A stretch of 64,000 nt of DNA from CAVXXB01 sp963765585. Lineage in GTDB: Bacteria; Calditrichota; Calditrichia; JAJRVZ01. Under the pieces are notes generated by a model. That model saw only the letters and a list, made by a program, of their open reading frames with translations. It was not told the origin of the DNA and made no database searches. Location: the NCBI GenBank assembly GCA_963765585.1, contig CAVXXB010000001.1:62001-126000 (forward strand). Direction: 5' to 3'. This document shows positions 19,384 through 27,772 of this stretch, one piece after another (the stretch's first letter is position 1; each line of letters begins with the position of its first letter). Made by a program: the position numbers and the translations under genes.

Positions 19384-20382
19384 TCAAACCGCAACTTCTG
19401 TTGCTGGTACAGGACTCTCTTCTAAAACCAACTCATCTTTGTAGTCATCACCCAAGGCCGCTTTTAGCGCGGCGATTGCTACCTCAAGTTGTGATTCATC
19501 CGGCCGGTTCGTAGTTATTCTTTGTAATCCAAGTCCTGGCAAGATCAAAAACTGAACAACCTTTAAATGGTTATATTTGGCAGAAGCTTTTATTGCTTCA
19601 TATCCAAGTCCGCCAACCAGCGGGATAAGCGGGATATGAGTTATAAGCCGGATAACAAAACTAATGTCGCCGTATATTGATATGATCAGTGTATCCAGAA
19701 ATGCAAAAAATATCAAAGATATCAGCATCACGATAACCAAAAAACTGGTGCCACATCTTGGATGATACGTGGTATATTTCTGTGTATTTTCCGGTGAAAG
19801 AAATACGCGATCTTCAAAGGCAAATATCGTTTTGTGCTCGGCCCCATGATATTGAAAAAGTCTCTTTACATCCTTCATTTTTGAAATACCCCAGACATAA
19901 AGCAGGAAAAATGCAATTCTGATCAGACCGGACATAAAGTTGAACGCCAGCGCTTCTTTCTCAATGTTAAATATTTCAGTAGTTAAATATAGCGGTAAAA
20001 CAAAAAACAGTGATATTCCGATTCCAAGGGCAATTGTGACCGTAAAGATTGCACCGGCAGTACTCATTCCCGACTTTTTCTTTTTTACTGGTTTCTTTTC
20101 GCTTTTTTCGTCCTCATCTTCCATTGCTTTATCAGCAGACCATTGCAAAGTTTTAATACCCAGTATCATAACTTCGATTAATGTGACTGCACCGCGAAGA
20201 ATAGGGATATTCAGGTATTTCTTCCTTTGAATCAGTGAGACAAACTCATCAATTTTAATCTCTATTTCGCCACTGGCGCGGCGGATGGCTGTTGCGATCC
20301 GTTTGGGAGAACGCATCATTACGCCTTCAATTACAGCCTGGCCGCCAATGGGCATTATTTTTTCTTCTTGTGCACTAGACAT
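19384..20382 (-). CDS. DUF1385 family membrane protein (YqhQ-like)
   Basis: The family function is not established; DUF1385 proteins are multi-pass membrane proteins that often sit beside prfA and rpmE, as here. The signature PIGGQAVIEGVMMRSP stands at the N-terminus, followed by the conserved FQYHGAEHKTIFAFE and HPRCGTSFLVIVMLISLIFF stretches and GGLGYEAIKASAKY. About four or five hydrophobic segments are visible. I place the start at 20382. A frame start 60 bases further upstream would run through the rpmE terminator hairpin and add sequence outside the family. The stop overlaps the ribosome site of prfA. Confidence 0.88.
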   Translation of the reverse strand: MSSAQEEKIMPIGGQAVIEGVMMRSPKRIATAIRRASGEIEIKIDEFVSLIQRKKYLNIPILRGAVTLIEVMILGIKTLQWSADKAMEDEDEKSEKKPVKKKKSGMSTAGAIFTVTIALGIGISLFFVLPLYLTTEIFNIEKEALAFNFMSGLIRIAFFLLYVWGISKMKDVKRLFQYHGAEHKTIFAFEDRVFLSPENTQKYTTYHPRCGTSFLVIVMLISLIFFAFLDTLIISIYGDISFVIRLITHIPLIPLVGGLGYEAIKASAKYNHLKVVQFLILPGLGLQRITTNRPDESQLEVAIAALKAALGDDYKDELVLEESPVPATEVAV

Positions 20383-20407
20383 GGTAGTCAAAAATCCTTT
20401 CAATAAA

Positions 20408-20449
20408 TAAAAAACGGAATATGCATAAAACCAAAGATGCACATTCCGT
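20408..20449 (-). terminator. Rho-independent terminator after rpmE
   Basis: The stem arms are 20437-20449 and 20414-20426 (12 of 13 pairs, ACGGAATRTGCAT) with a ten-base loop. On the minus strand the stem is followed directly by a run of T. It lies 35 bases after the rpmE stop and just before the DUF1385 start, so it should end rpmE transcripts at least partly and separate the two genes. Confidence 0.8.
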
Positions 20450-20483
20450 ATTCCAATAATCTAATGTCCACCCCGCAGGATGG

Positions 20484-20684
20484 TTAGTTTTTCTTGTATT
20501 TCTTGAGAAATTTCTCTACGCGTCCAGCTGAGTCGACCAATTTTTGCTTTCCGGTGAAAAACGGATGGCATTGAGAACAAATTTCGACCTTCAGATCGCC
20601 AACAGTAGTAAATGTCTCAAAAGTATGACCACAGGCGCATGACACTGAGGCCTTCTCATATTTGGGATGAATCTTCTTTTTCAT
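20484..20684 (-). CDS. rpmE: 50S ribosomal protein L31 (zinc-binding form)
   Basis: bL31 bridges the two ribosomal subunits. The 66-residue protein begins MKKKIHPKY and keeps the four zinc ligands Cys16, Cys18, Cys36 and Cys39 (SCACGHTF and ICSQCHPFFTGKQK), so it is the C+ form used when zinc is plentiful. It stands between rho and the DUF1385 gene and is followed by its own terminator. The rho-rpmE order is widely conserved. Confidence 0.97.
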   Translation of the reverse strand: MKKKIHPKYEKASVSCACGHTFETFTTVGDLKVEICSQCHPFFTGKQKLVDSAGRVEKFLKKYKKN

Positions 20685-20799
20685 CTTTTTACTCCATTTC
20701 TGTAATATCGAGCTACGTAATTTAATGCATTTTTATTCCGTTGGCAACAGATTTGGAAAAATTTACATTCGTAGTATCAGCTTAATAACAGAAAATTTC

Positions 20800-22050
20800 T
20801 TAGGAATTCATCGACTGTAAAAAGTCTTTATTATTCTTTGTTTCACGCATCTTTTCCAGCAGAAATTCCATACCTTCAATAATATTCATTTCATTAATAA
20901 GTTTGCGCAGTACCCACACACGTGATAGTTCTTCACGTGAGAGTAGCAATTCTTCTTTTCTTGTTCCCGATTTATTCAGTTCGATTGACGGGAAGATCCG
21001 ACGGTCAGTCAGACGACGATCGAGCACCAGTTCCATATTACCCGTACCCTTGAATTCTTCAAAGATAACCTCATCCATACGCGAGCCGGTATCAATAAGC
21101 GCTGTAGCAATGATGGTTAAACTTCCCCCTTCTTCAACATTTCTGGCGGCACCAAAGAATCTTTTGGGTTTATGCAGGGCATTAGAATCGACACCACCGG
21201 AGAGAATTTTGCCACTATGCGGGACAACCGTATTGTGTGCACGTGCCAGACGGGTAATACTATCCAGTAGCACAACCACATCTTTTTTATACTCGACCAA
21301 CCTCTTGGCCTTTTCCAAAACCATATCAGCTACCTGAACATGCCGCTCAGCCGGTTCATCAAACGTAGAACTGATAACCTCTGCGTTGACCGATCTCTCC
21401 ATATCCGTTACTTCTTCCGGTCGCTCATCAATCAGAAGTACTATTAATTCTACTTCCGGATGATTGGTTGTTATGGAATTTGCCACTTTTTGCAGGAGAA
21501 TGGTTTTACCGGTTCTGGGCTGGGCAACAATTAAACCACGTTGTCCCTTGCCGATCGGGGTAAGTAAGTTCATAATACGCATGGAATAATCACGGCGCCC
21601 TACCTCAAGATTGATCTGTTCTTCAGGATAAAGTGGCGTCAGGTTGTCAAAAAGCATGCGTTCCCGTGCCAGGTCCGGCGATTCCATATTAACGGCCTCA
21701 ACACGCAATAAAGCAAAAAACCGTTCATTATCTTTTGGGGGTCGAATTTGGCCGGTAACCGTATCACCGGTTCTCAGGTTAAAACGCTTGATCTGTGACG
21801 GAGAGATATAAATATCATCGGGACCCGGCAGGTAGTTATAGTTTGGTGATCTCAGAAATCCATAACCATCCGGTAGAATTTCCAGCACTCCTTTGGAAAA
21901 AAGCAATCCTTCCTGTGCTGTCTGTTCCTCGAGAATCCGAAAAATCAATTCTGATTTTTTCAAACCCCCGACACCAGAGAGATTCATCTCCTGAGCAATC
22001 TTGTTGAGCTCAGCAGCTTTCATTTTCTTTAAACCTTCAATATCCAGCAT
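20800..22050 (-). CDS. rho: Transcription termination factor Rho
   Basis: Rho is the ring-shaped RNA helicase that ends many transcripts. The 416 residues hold an N-terminal helical cap (about 1-45), the RNA-binding OB fold (about 50-125, GYGFLRSPNYNYLPGPDDIYISPSQI), Walker A in AQPRTGKT (about 176-183), Walker B in VVVLLDSITRLARA and the Q-loop/R-loop stretch LSGGVDSNALHKPKRFFGAARN. There is no long insertion as seen in some phyla. A leader of about 170 bases separates it from its own promoter, which fits the common autoregulation of rho by its leader. Confidence 0.97.
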   Translation of the reverse strand: MLDIEGLKKMKAAELNKIAQEMNLSGVGGLKKSELIFRILEEQTAQEGLLFSKGVLEILPDGYGFLRSPNYNYLPGPDDIYISPSQIKRFNLRTGDTVTGQIRPPKDNERFFALLRVEAVNMESPDLARERMLFDNLTPLYPEEQINLEVGRRDYSMRIMNLLTPIGKGQRGLIVAQPRTGKTILLQKVANSITTNHPEVELIVLLIDERPEEVTDMERSVNAEVISSTFDEPAERHVQVADMVLEKAKRLVEYKKDVVVLLDSITRLARAHNTVVPHSGKILSGGVDSNALHKPKRFFGAARNVEEGGSLTIIATALIDTGSRMDEVIFEEFKGTGNMELVLDRRLTDRRIFPSIELNKSGTRKEELLLSREELSRVWVLRKLINEMNIIEGMEFLLEKMRETKNNKDFLQSMNS

Positions 22051-22229
22051 GAGATATTAAGCCTTTCGTTATAAATATTGGGACGATATTAAATAGTTAT
22101 AATCCGCATTGGCGGTTTTATCTAAAGTTTGTTTTGATACTTCTTTGAATGTCAGATAAAATTCCTGTATTCTCTAATACAAATGAAATAATGGCGAGAA
22201 GGCTGAATGGAGCTTTTCGCAGCGTCTTA

Positions 22230-22258
22230 AATATAAGTTGTTGTCATAATTAAGTCAA
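22230..22258 (-). promoter_or_regulatory. Predicted rho promoter within the end of folC
   Basis: TTGACT at 22258-22253 and TATATT at 22235-22230 are 17 bases apart, a near-consensus sigma-70 layout. The same site also reads as TTG-N20-TATATTTA, close to the Bacteroidota pattern. Its -35 box overlaps the folC stop codon. About 170 untranslated bases follow before the rho ATG. Confidence 0.6.
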
Positions 22259-23547
22259 GTTCTTTTCGCAATAGCCTCTGATAATGCGCCTATCAGGAAA
22301 TGACTCCCCATAACAAACAAAGTGTCATTTTTTTTCAAATGATTATATGCATATTCAAATGCGCTTACCGGCTCTCTGATTATTTTTATATCCATTTGTG
22401 TGTGTTTGAGCTGGCTTTTAAGATTCTCCGGGGAAAGAGGTCTTTCATGTCCGGGTTCTGTTATAACAATCGAATTAAAATATTGACTAATTAACTTTGC
22501 AATGGCTTTATATTCCTTATCATCCAGCAGTCCAACCAGCAAATGAGATTGGTCCCTGTTAAAATTAGTATTGATTAGCTTTAATGTTTGCCGAAATCCA
22601 TCCAAATTATGACTTACATCAAAAATTACATTGGGCTCTTTTGACACAAGTTGAAAACGACCCGGCCATTGTACTCCAGCCAATGCGCCTTTGAATTTGT
22701 CGACATCAAACTTAATGTTCCGTTTTTGAAGATACCAGCGTGAGGTCAAGTAAGCCAGTGCGGCATTCTCAACCTGATGACGTCCCGCCAGATTCAGGTT
22801 GATACCAGGGATATTTGTATTCCGAATCAAATCTGTAATTGTAAATTGAGAACCGCTATATGAGTGATGTTCAACATTGGCTTTGACAGATTTTGTCAGA
22901 TAAAACCAGGCCCGGCCTTTCCCGTGGTAATCCTGCAGAGCCTGATAAACCCGATGATGCTGTTTTCCGCAAAATACGGTTGAATTCTCTTTTATGATAT
23001 CGGCCTTTTCGCGCGTGATGACACCAAGTTTGGTACCGAGCTGTTTGGTATGGTCGCGATGAATTGGTGTAATTATTGCCGCTTCAGAATTTACGATGTT
23101 TGTCGAATCCAGTCTTCCGCCAAGACCAGTTTCAATAACCGCCACATCAACCGCCTGATCACGAAAATAGGCAAAGGCCATCGCCGTGGTCGTGTCAAAA
23201 AAGGTGGCTTTCATTTTTAGTACTAAATTTGAAACATGATCCCAATACTCAATTATATATTTATGATCAATTAATTCCGAATCAATCCTGATTCGTTCAC
23301 GAAAATCCATAAGATGCGGGGATGTATACAGACCGGTGCGAAGTCCGTGGGCACAGAGTATTTGCTGAATCATTATAGATGTAGAACCTTTGCCATTGGT
23401 TCCGGCCACATGTAATACAGAATATCCTTTCTCCGGATAATTCAGATACTTCGATAATTGTTGTATGTTGTCCAGGCCCTGTTTTATCGCGAACTGTTGC
23501 AGATTATAAAGTTCATTTATTGTCCTGGAGTATTTTTCTAGTGGCAT
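22255..23547 (-). CDS. folC: Folylpolyglutamate synthase/dihydrofolate synthase
   Basis: FolC adds glutamate to dihydropteroate and to folates, an ATP-dependent Mur-ligase-type reaction. The 430 residues show the P-loop HVAGTNGKGSTS (about 47-58), the conserved TSPHLMDFRERIRID, the GLGGRLDSTN motif, GRWPGRFQ-like VQWPGRFQL and the C-terminal DVSHNLDG. The order uppS, small membrane protein, folC is on one strand with gaps under 80 bases. It was checked against MurC-F enzymes; the SPH and GRLDSTN motifs favour FolC. Confidence 0.94.
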   Translation of the reverse strand: MPLEKYSRTINELYNLQQFAIKQGLDNIQQLSKYLNYPEKGYSVLHVAGTNGKGSTSIMIQQILCAHGLRTGLYTSPHLMDFRERIRIDSELIDHKYIIEYWDHVSNLVLKMKATFFDTTTAMAFAYFRDQAVDVAVIETGLGGRLDSTNIVNSEAAIITPIHRDHTKQLGTKLGVITREKADIIKENSTVFCGKQHHRVYQALQDYHGKGRAWFYLTKSVKANVEHHSYSGSQFTITDLIRNTNIPGINLNLAGRHQVENAALAYLTSRWYLQKRNIKFDVDKFKGALAGVQWPGRFQLVSKEPNVIFDVSHNLDGFRQTLKLINTNFNRDQSHLLVGLLDDKEYKAIAKLISQYFNSIVITEPGHERPLSPENLKSQLKHTQMDIKIIREPVSAFEYAYNHLKKNDTLFVMGSHFLIGALSEAIAKRT

Positions 23548-23622
23548 AGAGAAGTATTGTAAAGTTAGAAATGGAAACGGAATATGTTAGCTTTAAAATT
23601 TTATCTGTTGATGACTCATTGA

Positions 23623-24033
23623 TTATATCAGTTTGCCCAGGATATAGCCAATAACCACTCCGATCAGCAAAACCACGGTTAATATGCGGTAGTTCATTAC
23701 CGTTTTAGAGTAGCCCTTTCGAATGGCAATAATCGACACAAAATATCCCAGGGAATTTATCAACCAAAAAACGGGAAGGGCCAGCACCTTGGCAACAATT
23801 GGTCCAATAAAGGGTACGAGGCTTATTAATCCTACCAATCCAATAAACGCCTGAGTGATCAGACCAAAAATTACAACCACGCCACCAAGAACCGTTTTAT
23901 CCACATCAAGATATATACCGACGATTATCATCAGGGCAATAATAACCCAGATAAGGATTGTTTTACCGAATGCGCGAAAAAAATCTTTTAGAGTAATGCG
24001 AAGTGGTAGATGGGGAGGTGTTTCACGTTTCAT
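23623..24033 (-). CDS. Four-helix membrane protein of unknown function
   Basis: The 136-residue protein has a short cytoplasmic start (MKRETPPHLPLRITLKDFFR) and about four membrane segments, near 25-42, 48-75, 80-103 and 115-135. I recognise no family. It starts two bases after the uppS stop, so the two are probably translated together, and a role in envelope biogenesis is possible but only from position. The Gly- and Pro-containing helices (SLVPFIGPIVAKVLALPVFW) resemble small inner-membrane proteins rather than a random frame. Confidence 0.7.
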   Translation of the reverse strand: MKRETPPHLPLRITLKDFFRAFGKTILIWVIIALMIIVGIYLDVDKTVLGGVVVIFGLITQAFIGLVGLISLVPFIGPIVAKVLALPVFWLINSLGYFVSIIAIRKGYSKTVMNYRILTVVLLIGVVIGYILGKLI

Positions 24034-24035
24034 AA

Positions 24036-24812
24036 TTATGTTTGAGATAATTGCTCAGTAACCATCCCGAAACGACGTTCTCGTTTCAGAAAATTCTGGA
24101 TTGCTTCAAATAAATCTTTTTTATCAAAATCAGGCCAGAGGGTTTTTGTTACAAAAATCTCGGCATAAGCAATTTGCCAAAGCAGAAAATTGCTGATTCT
24201 GAATTCACCGCTCGTTCTGATAACCAGATCAGGATCCGGCAAATCTGCGGTTTGCAAATGTGCCCGTATAACATCATCAGTAATGTCATCAGGATTTAGT
24301 AAACCGTCTTTTACTTTCTGGGTTATTTTTTTTATTGCTCCGGCTATTTCCTGCCGGCTGCCATAACTAAGCGCCAGATTTAATATCAGTCCGGAATTAT
24401 TTTCAGTGGTCCGGGTCGCAGCCAGTAAACTATCCCGGGTATCCTCTGGCAATTTTTCAACATTGCCAATGCATTTGATTTTGACGTTATTTTCAATTAA
24501 TTCGTCAATTTCTTTATTTATAGTATTTAATAATAAATTCATGAGTGCAGAAACTTCGTATCGCGGTCGTTGCCAGTTTTCATGCGAAAAGGTATATAAT
24601 GTAAGTACTTCAATGCCAATGTCACCACAGGTCTTTACAACCCTGCGTACTGATTCAATTCCGGCATGGTGACCGGCTATACGGGGGAGATGGCGCTTCT
24701 TGGCCCATCTGCCATTTCCATCCATGATGATACCAATATGCCTGGGTAAATTAGGATTACCTCTGAGCAGTTCTTCCATGTGATTAATTTCCATGCCGTT
24801 ATCTCGACTCAT
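24036..24812 (-). CDS. uppS: Undecaprenyl diphosphate synthase (isoprenyl transferase)
   Basis: This cis-prenyltransferase makes the C55 lipid carrier for peptidoglycan and LPS. The family motif IGIIMDGNGRWAKKRHLPRIAGH carries the catalytic Asp, followed by TLYTFSHENWQRP and the late PDLVIRTSGEFRISNFLLWQIAYAE, where the family RTSGE(Q/K)RISNFL motif is clear. From the first ATG at 24812 the protein has 258 residues. ATGs at 24794 and 24779 are also possible, and the last would begin MEELLRGNPNLPRHIG, typical of the family. None has a good ribosome site. Confidence 0.96.
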   Translation of the reverse strand: MSRDNGMEINHMEELLRGNPNLPRHIGIIMDGNGRWAKKRHLPRIAGHHAGIESVRRVVKTCGDIGIEVLTLYTFSHENWQRPRYEVSALMNLLLNTINKEIDELIENNVKIKCIGNVEKLPEDTRDSLLAATRTTENNSGLILNLALSYGSRQEIAGAIKKITQKVKDGLLNPDDITDDVIRAHLQTADLPDPDLVIRTSGEFRISNFLLWQIAYAEIFVTKTLWPDFDKKDLFEAIQNFLKRERRFGMVTEQLSQT

Positions 24813-24829
24813 ATTGTTAGCAAATCAGA

Positions 24830-24859
24830 ACAATTTAAATTTATTAATTTCAAAGTCAA
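24830..24859 (-). promoter_or_regulatory. Possible uppS promoter
   Basis: TTG at 24859-24857 and TAAATTGT at 24837-24830 are 19 bases apart, similar to the TTG-N20-TAnnTT sites elsewhere in the window. It lies in the 170-base gap between the divergent uppS and lepA genes. A transcript from here would have a leader of only about ten bases to the first ATG, which favours one of the later uppS starts. Confidence 0.3.
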
Positions 24860-24923
24860 GAGCTAAAACTATTACACACCACCCGGTTGATAATTGTTCC
24901 TGTGCATTCGCAAACCAACCTTA

Positions 24924-24952
24924 TTGCGATAGAGGAGTACATTCTTTAAATT
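24924..24952 (+). promoter_or_regulatory. Possible lepA promoter
   Basis: TTGCGA at 24924-24929 and TAAATT at 24947-24952 are 17 bases apart, and the ATG of lepA follows 30 bases later. The same -10 sequence, TAAATT, is found at the same spacing before the tRNA-Leu gene. Confidence 0.4.
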
Positions 24953-24982
24953 CATCGGATGTATTATATATGTGAATTTTAA

Positions 24983-26788
24983 ATGAATAATAAAAATATA
25001 CGAAATTTTTGCATCATTGCCCATATCGATCATGGTAAATCGACATTGGCCGATCGCATGCTGGAATATACAAAAACCATATCAAAAAGAGACCTGGTAA
25101 ATCAGGTGCTCGATGACATGGATTTGGAACGTGAACGTGGTATTACCATTAAATCTCACGCTATTCAGATGAAATATACTGCAAACGATGGAAAGCACTA
25201 TATTCTAAATCTGATTGACACTCCCGGACATGTTGATTTTTCTTTTGAAGTTTCACGCAGCCTTGCAGCTTGTGAAGGGGCATTATTGATCGTTGATGCC
25301 GCCCAGGGTATTGAAGCCCAGACCCTGAGCAACCTGTACCTGGCCATTGAAAGTGATCTGCGTGTTATCCCCATCATTAATAAAATCGATTTACCCAGTG
25401 CCCAAATTGAGTCTGTTAAAACTCAAATTATCCAGGTTATTGGTTGTGACGAGAGCGAAATTCACCTGGTCAGTGCCAAATCTGGTGTTGGCATCAGTGA
25501 GGTCCTGGAAGCAATCGTCGCTTCTATTCCCCCACCATCGGGATCTGTGGACAATCCTGCTCAGGCACTGATTTTTGATTCTGTATATGATTCCTACCGT
25601 GGAGTAATTACCTATATACGTGTTTTTGAAGGCAGCATTCAGAAAAACAGTGTTATAAAAACCTTTCAGTCTCAAAAGCAATTTGAAGTTAACGAGATTG
25701 GTATTTTAAAGATGACGCGTCATCCGGTAGATTCATTAAGTGCCGGTGAAGTGGGATATCTTATATCCGGCGCCAAAGATGTACATGAAACAAAAGTGGG
25801 TGATACGATCACCCTGGCAAAAAAGCCAGCCGACAAACCGCTGTTTAAATATAAAGAAATTCATCCGATGGTTTATAGTGGTATTTATCCGATTGACAGT
25901 GATGAGTTTGAACAATTACGTGAGTCACTGGCAAAACTATATCTTAACGATAGTTCGCTGGTATTTGAACCGGAAACGTCGAAAGCACTGGGATTTGGAT
26001 TTCGTTGTGGATTTCTTGGCTTGCTGCACATGGAGATTATCCAGGAGCGGCTTGAACGGGAATACAAAGTTAGTATAATTAACACCGTACCCAATGTGGT
26101 TTATCGCGTCTATACAACTTCCGGTGAGGTTGTTGAAATTGATAATCCGACCAAACTTCCCCCTGCCGGTAAATATGAAAAAATTGAAGAGCCATTTATA
26201 TCAGCGCAAATTATTACCCCGACAGATTATATCGGCAATATGATGAAACTGGCCCGCGATCGCCGGGGAGTATTCATCAATACCAGCTATCTTGACTCCA
26301 ATCGGGTGGATATGCATTTTAAGTTTCCATTAGCAGAAGTAATTTTTGATTTTTTTGACAAACTGAAATCCATTTCACGAGGCTATGCCTCTTTTGACTA
26401 TGAACTTGATCAGTATCAGCAGTCAGATTTGATAAAGCTGGATATTTTAATCAACGGCGAACCGGTAGATGCTTTGTCTACAATTGTTCATCGTGATAAA
26501 GCCTTTGATTGGGGTAGCCGGTTATGCCGTAAGTTAAAAGATCTGATACCACGACAAATGTTTGAAGTCGCCATACAGGCTGCGATTGGAAGTAAGGTAA
26601 TTGCCAGAACCAGCGTAAAAGCATTGCGCAAAAATGTGCTTGCAAAATGTTACGGTGGCGATGTATCACGTAAGCGTAAACTACTTGAGAAGCAAAAAGA
26701 GGGTAAAAAGAGGATGAAACAGGTGGGCAGCATTGAGATACCCCAGGAAGCCTTTCTTGCTGTTTTGTCAATGGAAAAAACGGATTAA
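24983..26788 (+). CDS. lepA: Elongation factor 4 (LepA)
   Basis: LepA is a translational GTPase that can back-translocate ribosomes and aids 30S maturation. The 601 residues hold the G1 loop AHIDHGKSTLADR (near 12-24), the switch region RERGITIKSHAI, DTPGHVDFSFEVSRSL (G3) and NKIDLPSA (G4), EF-G-like domains, and the LepA-specific C-terminus with CYGGDVSRKRKLLEKQKEGKKRMKQVG. It opens the plus-strand gene run and is followed by lepB after a 240-base spacer containing a dispersed repeat. The lepA-lepB order is common in bacteria. Confidence 0.97.
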   Translation: MNNKNIRNFCIIAHIDHGKSTLADRMLEYTKTISKRDLVNQVLDDMDLERERGITIKSHAIQMKYTANDGKHYILNLIDTPGHVDFSFEVSRSLAACEGALLIVDAAQGIEAQTLSNLYLAIESDLRVIPIINKIDLPSAQIESVKTQIIQVIGCDESEIHLVSAKSGVGISEVLEAIVASIPPPSGSVDNPAQALIFDSVYDSYRGVITYIRVFEGSIQKNSVIKTFQSQKQFEVNEIGILKMTRHPVDSLSAGEVGYLISGAKDVHETKVGDTITLAKKPADKPLFKYKEIHPMVYSGIYPIDSDEFEQLRESLAKLYLNDSSLVFEPETSKALGFGFRCGFLGLLHMEIIQERLEREYKVSIINTVPNVVYRVYTTSGEVVEIDNPTKLPPAGKYEKIEEPFISAQIITPTDYIGNMMKLARDRRGVFINTSYLDSNRVDMHFKFPLAEVIFDFFDKLKSISRGYASFDYELDQYQQSDLIKLDILINGEPVDALSTIVHRDKAFDWGSRLCRKLKDLIPRQMFEVAIQAAIGSKVIARTSVKALRKNVLAKCYGGDVSRKRKLLEKQKEGKKRMKQVGSIEIPQEAFLAVLSMEKTD

Positions 26789-26922
26789 ACCGGAACTTTT
26801 ATTCGTTTCTTCACGTTATTTAGATAGTTTTATTTGCTACAAAGTGAGTTCTTGTTATAGGCAAGATAACGGGATATAAATAAATACACAAAAATCCTGT
26901 TATCATGTCGAAATAAATAGAA

Positions 26923-26970
26923 ATCCTGAAACAAGCCTGTCCTGGCGACAGGTCAGGGTTCAGGATGACG
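26923..26970. repeat. Dispersed palindromic intergenic element, copy 1
   Basis: Outer arms ATCCTGAA (26923-26930) and TTCAGGAT (26959-26966) enclose an inner hairpin CCTGTC/GACAGG (26936-26941, 26947-26952). The copy ends in TGACG. Related copies lie at 39889-39993 and 50020-50072. It sits between lepA and lepB and lacks a T-run, so it is not a simple terminator. Confidence 0.7.
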
Positions 26971-27030
26971 AATTGAAAGAAACTCATACTAATTAATAAG
27001 ATAAAATAATGAATGTCGACCGGAGGTTGT

Positions 27031-27765
27031 GTGGCTAAGGTAAAAAAAGTGCAGGAGAAGAAAACAAGCGATTTTTTTGAAGGATTATTTATCGCACTTA
27101 TTGCAGCGCTCATAATACGTCAATTTATTGTGCAAGCGTATCGCATTCCGACCCCTTCTATGGAAGACACGCTTCTTGTGGGCGACTTTTTATTGGTAAA
27201 TAAATATTCCTACGGAATGCGCACTCCGGATTGGATCGGAATACCTTATACAGATGTTGGTTTTAATATTCCCTGGGTTAGAATTCCCGGTTTCAAAGAA
27301 CCTGAGCAGGATGATGTAGTCATTTTCCGTTACCCATTAAATCAAAGCCAGGATTATATAAAAAGATGTATTGCCACCGGTGGTCAGACTCTGGAAATTA
27401 TTGATAAACAAGTTTATGTTGACGGCGTCGAATTTGTGAATCCACCCGATTCGAAGTTTTTAGACGCCAACAGGATATATGACCGGAAACAGGGATCTAT
27501 CTATTTCCGAACGTTCCAGAATAATAAATATGGCAGCCGCGATAATTTTGGACCAATTACGATTCCCCAAGACAGTTACTTTATGATGGGCGATAATCGT
27601 GACAACAGCTCAGACAGCCGTGTATGGGGATTCGTTAATTCTGAGCACATTGTCGGACAAGCTTTGATAATTTATTTATCCTGGGAGGGGGATTTTAATT
27701 TATCAGACATCTTCCTATTCTTTAACAAAGTAAGATTTGACCGAATTGCCAATGTAATTCGTTAA
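27031..27765 (+). CDS. lepB: Signal peptidase I
   Basis: LepB removes signal peptides from exported proteins at the outer face of the inner membrane. From the GTG at 27031 the protein has 244 residues: one N-terminal membrane helix (about 16-33), the catalytic Ser43 in IPTPSMEDTLLVGD, the general-base Lys in YIKRCIATGGQ, and the box E motif MGDNRDNSSDSR. I choose the GTG because GGAGG lies four bases before it. An ATG six codons upstream at 27013 would put that site inside the gene. hemW follows after seven bases. Confidence 0.93.
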   Translation: MAKVKKVQEKKTSDFFEGLFIALIAALIIRQFIVQAYRIPTPSMEDTLLVGDFLLVNKYSYGMRTPDWIGIPYTDVGFNIPWVRIPGFKEPEQDDVVIFRYPLNQSQDYIKRCIATGGQTLEIIDKQVYVDGVEFVNPPDSKFLDANRIYDRKQGSIYFRTFQNNKYGSRDNFGPITIPQDSYFMMGDNRDNSSDSRVWGFVNSEHIVGQALIIYLSWEGDFNLSDIFLFFNKVRFDRIANVIR

Positions 27766-27772
27766 TTATTGT

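Noticed and set aside
20383..20442. A longer start for the DUF1385 protein
   Set aside because: It would run through the rpmE terminator, and the extra residues are not part of the family.
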